A stretch of 64,000 nucleotides of DNA from Kutzneria sp. 744 (lineage in GTDB: Bacteria; Actinomycetota; Actinomycetes; Mycobacteriales; Pseudonocardiaceae), in the NCBI RefSeq assembly GCF_000568255.1, contig NZ_KK037166.1, positions 9,207,372 through 9,271,371 of the forward strand, written 5' to 3'. The notes beneath the pieces are model-generated. The model ran no database searches and was not told the origin of the DNA. It worked only from the letters and a program-made list of their open reading frames with translations. Positions 43,121 through 51,763 of the stretch are shown here, one piece after another (the first letter of the stretch is position 1; every line of letters begins with the position of its first letter). The translations under genes were made by a program, and so were the position numbers.

Positions 43121-44259
43121 CCGCCGCGCAACGCAAACTCCGCGACGAGCTGCGCGCCTACTTCTCCGGGCTGCTCACACCGTCCGAACGCGACACCATG
43201 CTGACCGCCCGGCACGGCGAGATCTACCGCGAGGTGGTCAAGCGCATGGGCCGTGACGGCTGGCTCGGCGTCGGCTGGCCGGTCGAGTACGGCGGCCACG
43301 GCTTCGGCGAGATCGAGCAGCAGATCTTCGTCAACGAGGCCGCGCGGGCCGATGTGCCGCTGCCGTACGTGACGCTGCAGACCGTCGGCCCCACGCTGCA
43401 GTCGTTCGGCACCGACGAGCAGAAGTCCTATTTCCTGCCCCGAATACTGTCCGGGGACCTGCACTTCGCCATCGGCTACACGGAGCCCGCCGCCGGCACC
43501 GATCTGGCCTCGCTGCGGACCAAGGCGGTTCGCGACGGCGACCACTACGTCGTCAACGGGCAGAAGATCTTCACCACCGGCGCCCACGACGCCGACTTCA
43601 TCTGGCTGGCCTGCCGCACCGATCCGGACGCCCCCAAGCACAAGGGCATCTCCATCCTGATCGTCGACACCACCGATCCCGGCTACTCGTGGACGCCGAT
43701 CATCACCTGCGACGGCGCGCACCACGTGAACGCCAGCTACTACAACGATGTCCGCGTTCCTTTGACCCGGCTCGTCGGCACCGAGAACGCCGGCTGGCGC
43801 CTGATCACCACCCAGCTCAACCACGAGCGCGTCATGCTGGGCCCGGCCGGCCGGATGGCCGCGCTGCACGACCGCGTGCACGAGTGGGCGGCCAAGCACG
43901 ACCTGCTGTCCCATGTGGACGTTGCCACCACGCTGGCCCGGGTCAGAGCCACCGTTCGGGTCAATGAGCTGCTGAACTGGCAGGTCGCCGGCTCGGCATC
44001 CACCGGCCTGGACCGCGTGGCCGACGCCTCGGCGACCAAGGTCTTCGCCTCCGGCCGCACCCAGACGATCACCGCCGAGCTGGAGGAGATCGTCGGCCGG
44101 CACGGCGACCCGGCCGACCGGGACACCGCGGAACTGGTGCGCTGGCTGGACGTGCAGGCCAAACGCAACCTGGTGCTGACCTTCGGAGGCGGCGTGGACG
44201 AGGTGCAGCGGGAACTGATCGCCACCGCCGGACTGGGCCTGCCGAGGGTGCCACGATGA
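43105..44259 (+). CDS. fadE29: ChsE2/FadE29-type acyl-CoA dehydrogenase subunit
   Basis: A 384-residue acyl-CoA dehydrogenase with WPVEYGGHGFGEIEQQIF, FAIGYTEPAAGTDLASLRT, VVNGQKIFTTGAHDADFIWLA and QLNHERVML, the usual FAD and substrate blocks. It is the partner of the upstream FadE28 subunit in removing the last propionyl unit of the sterol side chain. The GTG at 43105 has GGAGG four bases upstream and lies 16 bases inside the previous gene. The stop overlaps the chsH2 ATG by four bases. Confidence 0.9.
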   Translation: MHIELTAAQRKLRDELRAYFSGLLTPSERDTMLTARHGEIYREVVKRMGRDGWLGVGWPVEYGGHGFGEIEQQIFVNEAARADVPLPYVTLQTVGPTLQSFGTDEQKSYFLPRILSGDLHFAIGYTEPAAGTDLASLRTKAVRDGDHYVVNGQKIFTTGAHDADFIWLACRTDPDAPKHKGISILIVDTTDPGYSWTPIITCDGAHHVNASYYNDVRVPLTRLVGTENAGWRLITTQLNHERVMLGPAGRMAALHDRVHEWAAKHDLLSHVDVATTLARVRATVRVNELLNWQVAGSASTGLDRVADASATKVFASGRTQTITAELEEIVGRHGDPADRDTAELVRWLDVQAKRNLVLTFGGGVDEVQRELIATAGLGLPRVPR

Positions 44260-45158
44260 GCGCCACGAGTGGGTCAAGCGCAGAGACATCCGCCGCCGAC
44301 CGCATCACCGCCGTGGCCGACAGACTCCGCGCGGCCGGCGAGTGCACACCACGGCCGGCCCGGGATCCCGTCAACGAGCCGATGATCAACAACTGGACCG
44401 AGGCGCTGGGGGACCGCAACCCCGCCTACCCGGCAGTCGCGCCGCCGGCGATGATCCAGGTGTGGACCATGGGCGGCCTGCACCCGGAGCGCAGCGAGGA
44501 CGACCCGCTGGGCGGGATGGTGGAGATCCTCGACGCCACCGGCTACACCTCCGTGGTGGCCACCAACAGCGAGCAGACCTACCACCGGCACCTGAAGCCG
44601 GGGGAGCGACTGGCGGTGACGAGCCGGCTGGAAGAGGTCGTCGGCCCGAAGCAGACGGCGCTGGGCGAGGGCTGGTTCGTCACGACGCGTAGCACCTGGT
44701 GGTCCGGCGACGAGCCGGTGGGCGAGATGATGTTCCGGGTCCTGAAGTTCAAGCCGAAGCCGGCGACGCAGGCCTCCGTGCCGCCGATGGTCAGCCGCGA
44801 CACGGCGTTCTTCTGGGACGGCACCAAACTGGGCGAGCTGAGGATCCAGAAATGCGCGGCCTGTGGTGCTCTGAGGCATCCGCCGGGCCCGATGTGCCCG
44901 CGCTGCAACGCACTTGACCCCACGCACATCGTCTCCAGCGGGCTGGGCGAGGTGTACAGCTACGTCGTGCACCACCATCCGCAGGTGCCCGGCAAGCAGA
45001 CGCCGTTCGTGATCGCCCTGGTCGAGTTGGAGGAGGGCGTTCGTATGCTCGGCGAGCTGCTGGACGTCGACCCGGAGCAGGTCAAGGTCGGGCTGCCGGT
45101 GCGGGTGCGGTTCGTGCCCTCGGGCGAGTTCGCCCTGCCGGCGTGGGAGGTTCGATGA
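44256..45158 (+). CDS. chsH2: ChsH2-type bifunctional hydratase/aldolase subunit (MaoC-like + DUF35)
   Basis: A 300-residue two-domain protein. Residues 1-170 are a MaoC-like hot-dog domain (NEPMINNWTEALGDRNPAYP, SEQTYHRHLKPGERL). The C-terminal DUF35 domain has a rubredoxin-like zinc ribbon (KCAACGALRHPPGPMCPRC) and an OB fold (GLGEVYSYVVHHHPQVPG). In known systems the N-terminal domain pairs with ChsH1 as enoyl-CoA hydratase, and the DUF35 domain pairs with Ltp2 as the retro-aldolase. All partners are encoded next door, with ATGA overlaps on both sides. Confidence 0.92.
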   Translation: MSATSGSSAETSAADRITAVADRLRAAGECTPRPARDPVNEPMINNWTEALGDRNPAYPAVAPPAMIQVWTMGGLHPERSEDDPLGGMVEILDATGYTSVVATNSEQTYHRHLKPGERLAVTSRLEEVVGPKQTALGEGWFVTTRSTWWSGDEPVGEMMFRVLKFKPKPATQASVPPMVSRDTAFFWDGTKLGELRIQKCAACGALRHPPGPMCPRCNALDPTHIVSSGLGEVYSYVVHHHPQVPGKQTPFVIALVELEEGVRMLGELLDVDPEQVKVGLPVRVRFVPSGEFALPAWEVR

Positions 45159-45544
45159 CCCCGCCAGGAGGATGGCCAACACTGCCGGAACTCGCCATCG
45201 ACGTCACGCCGACGTTCGTGATCAGCACGGCGTTGGCGACGCGGGACTTCCAGGACGTGCACCACGACCGGGACAAGGCCGTGCAGCGGGGATCGAAGGA
45301 CATCTTCCTCAACATCCTCACCACCACCGGCCTGGTGCAGCGGTTCGTCACCGACTGGGCGGGCCCGGACGCCTTCGTCCGCAACGTGTCGATCAAGCTC
45401 GGAGTTCCTTGTTACGCCGGGGAAACGCTGACCCTGAGCGGGGAGATCACCGCGCGGGAGGGATCCGAGGCGACCGTGCGGGTCGTCGGCCGCAACAGCC
45501 TCGGCGACCACGTCACCGGCACGGTCAAGGTGGTGCTGCCATGA
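45155..45544 (+). CDS. chsH1: ChsH1-type MaoC enoyl-CoA hydratase subunit
   Basis: A 129-residue single hot-dog protein with the hydratase motif around RDFQDVHHDRDKAVQRG (catalytic Asp and His) and KDIFLNILTTTGLVQRF. Together with the N-terminal domain of ChsH2 it hydrates the C17(20) double bond formed by ChsE1-ChsE2. The ATG at 45155 is in an ATGA overlap with chsH2 and has GGGAGG upstream; its stop overlaps ltp2 in the same way. Confidence 0.9.
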   Translation: MTPPGGWPTLPELAIDVTPTFVISTALATRDFQDVHHDRDKAVQRGSKDIFLNILTTTGLVQRFVTDWAGPDAFVRNVSIKLGVPCYAGETLTLSGEITAREGSEATVRVVGRNSLGDHVTGTVKVVLP

Positions 45545-46701
45545 CCGCCGCGATCGCCGGCATCGGGGCGACGGAGTTCTCCAAGGACTCCGGCCGCAGC
45601 GAGCTCCGGCTGGCCGTGGAGGCCGTGACGGCGGCGCTGGCCGATGCCGGGCTCAAGCCGTCCGATGTGGACGGGCTGGTGTCCTTCACCATGGACAGCA
45701 ACGCCGAGATCGCCGTGGCGCGGGAACTCGGCGTCCCCGAGCTGACGTTTTTCAGCCGCATCAACTACGGCGGCGGCGCGGCCTGCGCGACCGTGCAGCA
45801 GGCGGCGATGGCCGTCGCGACCGGAACCGCCGAGGTCGTGGTGTGCTACCGGGCCTTCAACGAGCGCTCCGGCCACCGGTTCGGCCAGTTCGCCACCGCC
45901 GCGGCCACCATGCCGACATCGTCCGGAGTGGACAACAGCTGGTCCTACCCCATGGGCCTGGGCACTCCCGCCTCGACCGTGGCGATGGTCGCCCGGCGCT
46001 ACATGCACGAATTCGGCGCCACCAGCGAGGATTTCGGCCGCGTCGCCGTGACGATGCGCGAACACGCCGCCACCAACCCTAATGCGTGGTTCCACGGCCG
46101 GCCGATCACCTTGGCCGATCACCAGTCCTCGCGGTGGATCACCGAGCCGCTGCACCTGCTCGACTGCTGCCAGGAGAGCGACGGGGCCGTCGCCATCGTC
46201 GTCACGTCCGTGGCGCGAGCACGCGACCTTGCCCAACCCGCCGCCGTCGTTTCCGCCTCGGCGCAAGGAAGTTCCTCCGACCAGTACGTGATGAGCAGCT
46301 ACTACCGGGACGATATCGCCCGGCTGCCGGAGATGGGCCTGGTCGGGCGGCAGCTATGGCGCCAGGCCGGCTTCGGGCCCGACGAGATCGACGTCGCCGT
46401 GCTGTACGACCACTTCACGCCGTACGTGCTGATCCAGTTGGAGGAGCTGGGTTTCTGCGGTCGCGGCGAGGCCAAGGAGTTCATCGCCGACGGCCGGATC
46501 GGGCTCACCGGCACCCTGCCCCTCAATCCCCACGGCGGCCAGCTCGGCGAGGCGTACATTCACGGCATGAACGGCATCGCCGAGGCGGTCCGCCAGATCC
46601 GGGGCAGCTCCGTGAACCAGGTCCGCGGCGTGGAGAACGTCGTTGTCACCGCCGGCACCGGCGTCCCCACCAGCGGCCTTGTCCTGACGCGGGACCGGTG
46701 A
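45541..46701 (+). CDS. ltp2: Ltp2-type thiolase-fold steroid side-chain aldolase
   Basis: A 386-residue thiolase-like protein of the lipid-transfer group (AIAGIGATEFSKDSGRSELRLA; YGGGAACATVQQAAMAVATG; LNPHGGQLGEAYIHGMNGIAEA). Ltp2 with the DUF35 domain of ChsH2 cleaves the 17-hydroxy-20-carboxyl-CoA intermediate to androstenedione and propionyl-CoA, the last side-chain step. It is the final gene of the operon. The same frame stays open for 54 codons after the TGA (separate entry). Confidence 0.92.
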   Translation: MTAAIAGIGATEFSKDSGRSELRLAVEAVTAALADAGLKPSDVDGLVSFTMDSNAEIAVARELGVPELTFFSRINYGGGAACATVQQAAMAVATGTAEVVVCYRAFNERSGHRFGQFATAAATMPTSSGVDNSWSYPMGLGTPASTVAMVARRYMHEFGATSEDFGRVAVTMREHAATNPNAWFHGRPITLADHQSSRWITEPLHLLDCCQESDGAVAIVVTSVARARDLAQPAAVVSASAQGSSSDQYVMSSYYRDDIARLPEMGLVGRQLWRQAGFGPDEIDVAVLYDHFTPYVLIQLEELGFCGRGEAKEFIADGRIGLTGTLPLNPHGGQLGEAYIHGMNGIAEAVRQIRGSSVNQVRGVENVVVTAGTGVPTSGLVLTRDR

Positions 46702-46863
46702 TGCCGGTCCACCTCCCCACGGCCATGGTCGCGCGTCGCGCTACGCCTCGGCCTGGAGTCGGTGCCGGTCGAGGTGTTCCGGCAGCCGCTGGACCCACGT
46801 CCCGGCCACGCCAAGGCCAGGCACGGGGACGACCTGTCCGTGCTGCTCACGGCACTGCGATAG
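46702..46863 (+). pseudogene. short protein-like remnant after ltp2
   Basis: After the ltp2 stop the same frame continues to a TAG at 46861, with convincing protein-like sequence RVALRLGLESVPVEVFRQPL and PGHAKARHGDDLSVLLTALR but no start codon or ribosome-binding site. It looks like the C-terminal end of a gene whose front has been lost. The family is not recognised. Confidence 0.35.
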
Positions 46864-47626
46864 CGACCTCGCGCGGGACGTCGAGGGCCGGCAGGTTCGG
46901 CCTGCGGCGAGACATGACCCGGCTGAGCAGGCGGAGTGCGCCACGTCCGACAACAGATGTTGTCGGGCCCAGCGACGGCAGGCCGACGGCGACACGGGTG
47001 CTGTCGTCGAGGGCGGCGGCCAGGCCGGCGCGGCCCAGCGCCCGCAGCACGCCGTTGCCGCCGATCACGTCGGCCAGCTGAGCGCCGACGAGTCGCGCGC
47101 CGACCGTCGAGAAGGCCTGGTGCTCGCGCTCGTAATCCACGATCAGGCGTTGCAGCCCGGCCCGATCGCCGGGAAGACCGCGCAGGCCCATGTGATGGCC
47201 CAGCCGGGTGTAGAAGACAACAGTGGCCGCGACCTCCCGGTCCGACCACGGGCGGCGGCCGAAGTTCTCGGCCCACCACATGGGGAACTCGGCCACCACC
47301 GCCAGCCCGTAGCCGACGTCGTCCCGGGAGAGCCGGACATGGCGGTGACCCTGGTTCATCCGGCTCAGCGCGGCTCGCGTCGTCGGGTGCTCGGTGCCCA
47401 GGCGGGCGACGGTGAGCAGCATCCGCAGCGCCTGCTTGCTGCGGCGATTGGGATCCGACCCGAACTCGCCCGTGGAGCCGAAGGCGGCGGCCAGATGCGG
47501 CACCGACGACACGTGGCACAACCCGACCGCCAGCCCCAGCCAGAAGTCCCAGAAGGTAGGACCGGTCAACAGATCCCAGGTGGCTTGCTCCGCCACGACG
47601 TCCTGCCCACGCATCTGCTCCTCCAA
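46847..47626 (-). CDS. DUF2236 / MpaB-like oxygenase family protein
   Basis: A 259-residue protein of the oxygenase MpaB (DUF2236) family, heme proteins related to the rubber-degrading latex-clearing protein. Family traits are LSRMNQGHRHVRLSRDDVGY, WWAENFGRRPWSDREVAA and FYTRLGHHMGLRGLPGD; the conserved His of the RMNxxH block could bind heme. It lies among steroid genes and may act on a sterol-derived substrate, which is only an inference from position. The 143 bases upstream contain no gene. Confidence 0.72.
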   Translation of the reverse strand: MEEQMRGQDVVAEQATWDLLTGPTFWDFWLGLAVGLCHVSSVPHLAAAFGSTGEFGSDPNRRSKQALRMLLTVARLGTEHPTTRAALSRMNQGHRHVRLSRDDVGYGLAVVAEFPMWWAENFGRRPWSDREVAATVVFYTRLGHHMGLRGLPGDRAGLQRLIVDYEREHQAFSTVGARLVGAQLADVIGGNGVLRALGRAGLAAALDDSTRVAVGLPSLGPTTSVVGRGALRLLSRVMSRRRPNLPALDVPREVAIAVP

Positions 47627-47769
47627 CGGCTTGGTCCGCTTTCACGGGTACCAGCCGGCGGAGTGCGATGCGGAGGCCGCCGAGGGAATCGTTCGGAACG
47701 GGCGACAACACGTCCCGATCGGTCGGACACCGCGGATTTCGTGTTCGGAATGCACGAGACAGGCGCACG

Positions 47770-48573
47770 CTAAGCGATGTTGTAGCCCCCCGTGAGCACG
47801 GGACGGTCCGCCACGGAGGTCTCGAACCTGTCGTTCCACAGCCTTGTACTGAGTGTGTCGCCGGGGAGGACCACACCGGCGAAGCGGGCCTGGAACTCCG
47901 GCACAGCCGAGCCGAGATGGTCCACAATGGACTTGTACACCATGCCGTAGGTGCACAGGCCGTGCAGGATCGGGCGCGGGAAGCCGGCCCGGGCGGCGAA
48001 CTCCGGATCGACGTGCAGCGGGTTCCGGTCGCCGCACAGCTGGTACCACAATGCCTGCTGCGGAAGCGTTTGCGTGACCAGGACGGCATCGGGCGGGCCG
48101 TCGGGAAGGGTGGACCTGGCCGACGGGCCGCGGTTGCCGCCGAAGCCGCCGTGGCCGCGGGCGAAGATCTCCGAGCGCATGGTGTAGAGCGGAGTGCCGT
48201 CGAGATCGGCGACCTCGTACTCGGTGACGATCACGGCGGCGGAGCCCTTGTCGTACACGTCGGCGATCCGGCCGGTGGCCCGGGCTTTGCCGCTGGTGGG
48301 CAGCGGGGCGTGCACGGTGATCTGCTGCGAGCCGTGCAGGGTGTCGGCCAGGTCGATGTCGATGCCGGGGAACACCACCGCCGGCGGCTCGGTCACGTGG
48401 AACGTCGGCGCGACGATCCCGAACGTCGGCAGCACGGTGAGCTGGGGCTCGAAGGCGTACTTCAGCTCGGTGGCGCCCAAGGCCAGGTGGTAAAGGATCA
48501 CGTCCGACGCCGCCCACTCGAACTCGCGTACGCCGAGGGAGGCGCCGACGGCGATCTCGGGATCAATGGACAC
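47770..48573 (-). CDS. chsH3: ChsH3-type MaoC-like enoyl-CoA hydratase
   Basis: A 267-residue double hot-dog hydratase. The catalytic R-hydratase motif in the C-terminal half is YQLCGDRNPLHVDPEFAARAGFPRPILHGLCTYGM, with the Asp-x4-His pair. The N-terminal half (DVILYHLALGATELKYAFE) is the non-catalytic repeat. In M. tuberculosis the homologue Rv3538 (ChsH3) hydrates the five-carbon side-chain enoyl-CoA and lies beside kstD, as here. It follows kstD with an 11 base overlap in the same transcript. Confidence 0.86.
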   Translation of the reverse strand: MSIDPEIAVGASLGVREFEWAASDVILYHLALGATELKYAFEPQLTVLPTFGIVAPTFHVTEPPAVVFPGIDIDLADTLHGSQQITVHAPLPTSGKARATGRIADVYDKGSAAVIVTEYEVADLDGTPLYTMRSEIFARGHGGFGGNRGPSARSTLPDGPPDAVLVTQTLPQQALWYQLCGDRNPLHVDPEFAARAGFPRPILHGLCTYGMVYKSIVDHLGSAVPEFQARFAGVVLPGDTLSTRLWNDRFETSVADRPVLTGGYNIA

Positions 48574-50191
48574 CGGGCTGCTCCTTCACCGCGGACATCG
48601 CCAGCGCCGCAAGGTAACCGAAGGTCATCGCGGGGCCGATGGTCGCCCCGGGGCCGGCGTAGGTGTGGCCCATCACCGACGCGCTGGCGTTGCCGGCGGC
48701 GTACAGGCCGGGGATGGCCGTGCCGTCCGGGCGCAGCACGCGGCCGTCGACATCGGTGCACAGGCCGCCCTTGGTGCCGAGGTCGCCGGGCACGATCCGC
48801 ACCGCGTAGAACGGCGGCTTGACCAGCTCGGCGAGGCTGGGATTGGGGCGCACGCGAGGATCCCCGTAGTAGTGGTCGTAGGCGCTGTCACCCCGCCCGA
48901 AGTCCTGGTCCTTGCCGGTTCTGGCGTAGCCGTTGAACGTGGAGACCGTGTCCTGCAAGGCCTCAGCCGGCGCGCCGATGGCCGAAGCCAGCTCCGCCAA
49001 CGTCTGTGCCTTGTGCACGGCCCCGCACTTATGCCAGCGGCCGGGCAACGGCCGTCGCGGCGGCACGCCGGCGAAGATGTAGCGGTCACGGTAGCGCTGG
49101 TCGGCGATCAGCCAGGCCGGCACGCTTCCCGTGTCCCGCATGGCATGCACGGCGTCGACGTACGGTGCGGCCTCGTTGACGAAGCGCCTTCCCTCGCCGT
49201 TGACCAGGATGCAGCCGGGCAGGGTCCGCTCCGACAGGCAGAAGTACGGGCCGCCGCTGAGCGGGATCGACGGACCCCACCATGCGTCGTCCATCAGGGC
49301 GACGTCGGCCCCGAGCTCCTGGCCGGCCAGGATGCCGTCGCCCTCGTTGCTGGGCGCGCCGACCGTCCAGTCGATGCCGATGTCCTGCCACTTCGACCGC
49401 ATCGCCTCGTTGCGCTCGAACCCGCCGGAGGCGATCAGCACGCCGTACCGGGCTCGGTACTCGCCGGTGGGCGTGACCACGCCGACGACACGATCGCCCT
49501 CCGTCAGCAGGGAAACCAGCGGCGTGTCGAGGTGGACCTCCACGCCGGCCCGACTCAGGCCGACCCGCAGCCCGGCCGCAAGCGCTTGCCCCATCGTCAA
49601 CAACCGCTGTCCGCGCAGTCGGCCGATGATCCCGCGGACGCCGACCCGGGCCGCCCGCGCCGGTCCGCGCACGTTGCGGGCGATCAGCGTGAGCCACTTG
49701 TAGTCGGCGGCGGTGATCGGCAGCGGACTCGGCACGTACGGCTTGGCCAGCAGCCGACGGTCGTCGCCGAGCAGGTTGGCGTCGAACGGGCGCGGCTCCA
49801 CCGACCGGCCTCGTGGCCGTCCGCCGGGCCGCTCGGGGTAGTAGTCGCTGTAGCCGGCGACCCAGCGCAGCCGCAGCGGGCTGTTGGCCAGCACGAACGA
49901 CAACATCCGTGGTCCATGGTCGAGATAGGCCCGCTGCCGCTCGGCCGACACGTCGGCGCCGACGATCGACGCCAGGTAGGCGCGGGCGTCCTCGTCGCTG
50001 TCGTGGACGCCGGCCCGGGCGAGGACCTCGTTGTTGGGGATCCAGATGCCGCCGCCGGAGCGGGCGGTCGAGCCGCCGAACCGGTCGGCCTTCTCCAGCA
50101 CGACCGTGCTCAGGCCGCGGCGGGCGGCGGTCAGCGCGGCCGTCATGCCGGCGGCCCCGCTGCCGACGACAACGGTGTCGAACTCTGGCAT
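48563..50191 (-). CDS. kstD: 3-ketosteroid delta1-dehydrogenase
   Basis: A 542-residue FAD enzyme that inserts the C1-C2 double bond into ring A of 3-ketosteroids, needed with KshAB for ring B opening. The FAD-binding motif VVGSGAAGMTAALTAARRG is at the N terminus, followed by EKADRFGGSTARSGGGIWIPNN. Later blocks YGVLIASGGFERN and PFYAVRIVPGDLGTKGG (substrate Tyr region) and NASASVMGHTYAGPGATIG match the family. It diverges from the flavoprotein/hsa operon, and a KstR-type site starts two bases before its ATG. Confidence 0.92.
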   Translation of the reverse strand: MPEFDTVVVGSGAAGMTAALTAARRGLSTVVLEKADRFGGSTARSGGGIWIPNNEVLARAGVHDSDEDARAYLASIVGADVSAERQRAYLDHGPRMLSFVLANSPLRLRWVAGYSDYYPERPGGRPRGRSVEPRPFDANLLGDDRRLLAKPYVPSPLPITAADYKWLTLIARNVRGPARAARVGVRGIIGRLRGQRLLTMGQALAAGLRVGLSRAGVEVHLDTPLVSLLTEGDRVVGVVTPTGEYRARYGVLIASGGFERNEAMRSKWQDIGIDWTVGAPSNEGDGILAGQELGADVALMDDAWWGPSIPLSGGPYFCLSERTLPGCILVNGEGRRFVNEAAPYVDAVHAMRDTGSVPAWLIADQRYRDRYIFAGVPPRRPLPGRWHKCGAVHKAQTLAELASAIGAPAEALQDTVSTFNGYARTGKDQDFGRGDSAYDHYYGDPRVRPNPSLAELVKPPFYAVRIVPGDLGTKGGLCTDVDGRVLRPDGTAIPGLYAAGNASASVMGHTYAGPGATIGPAMTFGYLAALAMSAVKEQPGVH

Positions 50192-50192
50192 G

Positions 50193-50206
50193 TAGAACAG
50201 GTTATA
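50193..50206. promoter_or_regulatory. KstR operator adjacent to kstD
   Basis: TAGAACAGGTTATA fits TnnAACnnGTTnnA exactly, immediately upstream of the kstD ATG at 50191. It is less symmetric than the other sites. Confidence 0.65.
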
Positions 50207-50248
50207 GACAACAAACGCCTGGAACGCTATGGTTGGAGGCGTAGAAAC

Positions 50249-50262
50249 TGAAACACGTTCTA
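50249..50262. promoter_or_regulatory. KstR operator of the flavoprotein-hsaEGF operon
   Basis: TGAAACACGTTCTA, identical to the fadE34 site. It lies 14 bases upstream of the GTG at 50276, with the GGGAGG ribosome-binding site in between. Confidence 0.85.
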
Positions 50263-50275
50263 CTCGGGAGGTCGG

Positions 50276-51763
50276 GTGCTCGCGGGGGTCGTGGTGATCG
50301 GGTTCGGGGCGGCCGGCGCGTGCGCCGCGATCGAGGCCGCCGAGGCCGGGGCGGATGTGCTCGTGCTCGACCGGTTCGACGGCGGCGGGGCGACCGCGCT
50401 GTCCGGCGGCGTGGTCTACGCCGGCGGCGGCACCGCCCAGCAGGCCGAGGCCGGCATCGCCGACACCGCCGACGCCATGTACGACTACCTCCGGCACGAG
50501 GTCGGCGACGCCGTCACGCCGCAGACGCTGCGGGCCTTCTGCGACGGCAGCCCGGACATGCTGGCGTGGCTGGAGGAGCGAGGCGTGCCGTTCGCGTCGA
50601 GCGTCTGCCCGTACAAGACGTCGTACCCGACGGACCGGCACTACCTCTACTACTCCGGCAGCGAGACGCTGTACGACAACCCGGCCCCGCGCGGACATCG
50701 CACCGCCGGCCACGGCACCTCGGGAAAGCTGCTGTTCCAACGGCTTGAGCAGGCGGCGATCGACCGGGGTGTGCGGATCATGCGGCGCACCACCGCCCAA
50801 CGGCTGATCACCGACCCGAACGGCCGTGTCACCGGCGTGATGTGCCGGCAGCTGACCGGGTTTCCGGCCCGCCTGCACCGGTTCCTGGGCAAGCTCGCCG
50901 CCAAGCCCGGCCTGTACGTGCCGTCGCTGCGTCGCCGTCTGCACCGGTCCATCCGCCGCATCGAGAGCCGGCACGGCGTCGAGACCACCATCGATGCCCG
51001 CGACGGCGTGATCCTCTGCGCCGGCGGGTTCGTCGCCAATCCCGTGATGATGAAGGAACACGCGCCCGCATACCGGCGTGGGCTCCCGCTCGGCACCCTG
51101 GGCGACGACGGCAGCGGCATCCGCCTGGGCGCCGATCTCGGGGCCGCCACGGCGAAGCTCGATCACGTGTCGGCCTGGCGGTTCGTGACGCCGCCGAGCG
51201 CGTTGATGGAGGGCAAGCTGATCAACGCGCAGGGGGACGAGATCTGCGACCTCCACCGCTACGGCGCCGCCGTCGGGCACGCGATGATCACCCAGCACGG
51301 GGGCAAGGGCTGGCTGCTGGTCGACGGGCCCACGCTCGACGAGGCCAAGCGCCAGATCCCCTCGCAGACCACGTGGTTCCAGCGGTTGCAGACCCGCTAC
51401 CTGTTCGGCCGGGCCCGAACGACCGCGCCTTCGCTTGACGAGCTGTCCCGCCGAACCGGCGTCACCATCAAGGATTTCGACGGCCAGGCCCCGTTCTCGC
51501 TCATCGACGTCTCGATCAAGCGCAGTGTCGGCTACCCCTGCCCGATGCTCACGCTCGGCGGCCTCGTCGTCGACGAGCACACCGGCGAGGTGCTTTCCTC
51601 CGACGGCACCGCCATTTCCGGTCTGTACGCCGCCGGCCGCACCGCCGTCGGCATCTGCTCCAACTCGTACGTCAGCGGCCTGTCCCTGGCCGACTGCGTC
51701 TACTCGGGCCGACGGGCCGGCCGGCACGTCGCCGCGGTGAGGAGGTCCGGTGCTCAGCGCTGA
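50276..51763 (+). CDS. FAD-binding steroid dehydrogenase-like flavoprotein
   Basis: A 495-residue flavoprotein of the fumarate reductase/KstD superfamily. It has the N-terminal dinucleotide motif VVIGFGAAGACAAIEAAEAG, GGATALSGGVVYAGGG, VILCAGGFVANPVMM and the C-terminal LYAAGRTAVGICSNSYVSGLSLADC. It differs from KstD in lacking the KstD substrate blocks. The closest known role would be a 3-ketosteroid-4(5alpha)-dehydrogenase or a related ene-reducing flavoprotein, which is inference. It heads the hsa operon behind a KstR site and overlaps hsaE by 14 bases. Confidence 0.8.
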   Translation: MLAGVVVIGFGAAGACAAIEAAEAGADVLVLDRFDGGGATALSGGVVYAGGGTAQQAEAGIADTADAMYDYLRHEVGDAVTPQTLRAFCDGSPDMLAWLEERGVPFASSVCPYKTSYPTDRHYLYYSGSETLYDNPAPRGHRTAGHGTSGKLLFQRLEQAAIDRGVRIMRRTTAQRLITDPNGRVTGVMCRQLTGFPARLHRFLGKLAAKPGLYVPSLRRRLHRSIRRIESRHGVETTIDARDGVILCAGGFVANPVMMKEHAPAYRRGLPLGTLGDDGSGIRLGADLGAATAKLDHVSAWRFVTPPSALMEGKLINAQGDEICDLHRYGAAVGHAMITQHGGKGWLLVDGPTLDEAKRQIPSQTTWFQRLQTRYLFGRARTTAPSLDELSRRTGVTIKDFDGQAPFSLIDVSIKRSVGYPCPMLTLGGLVVDEHTGEVLSSDGTAISGLYAAGRTAVGICSNSYVSGLSLADCVYSGRRAGRHVAAVRRSGAQR

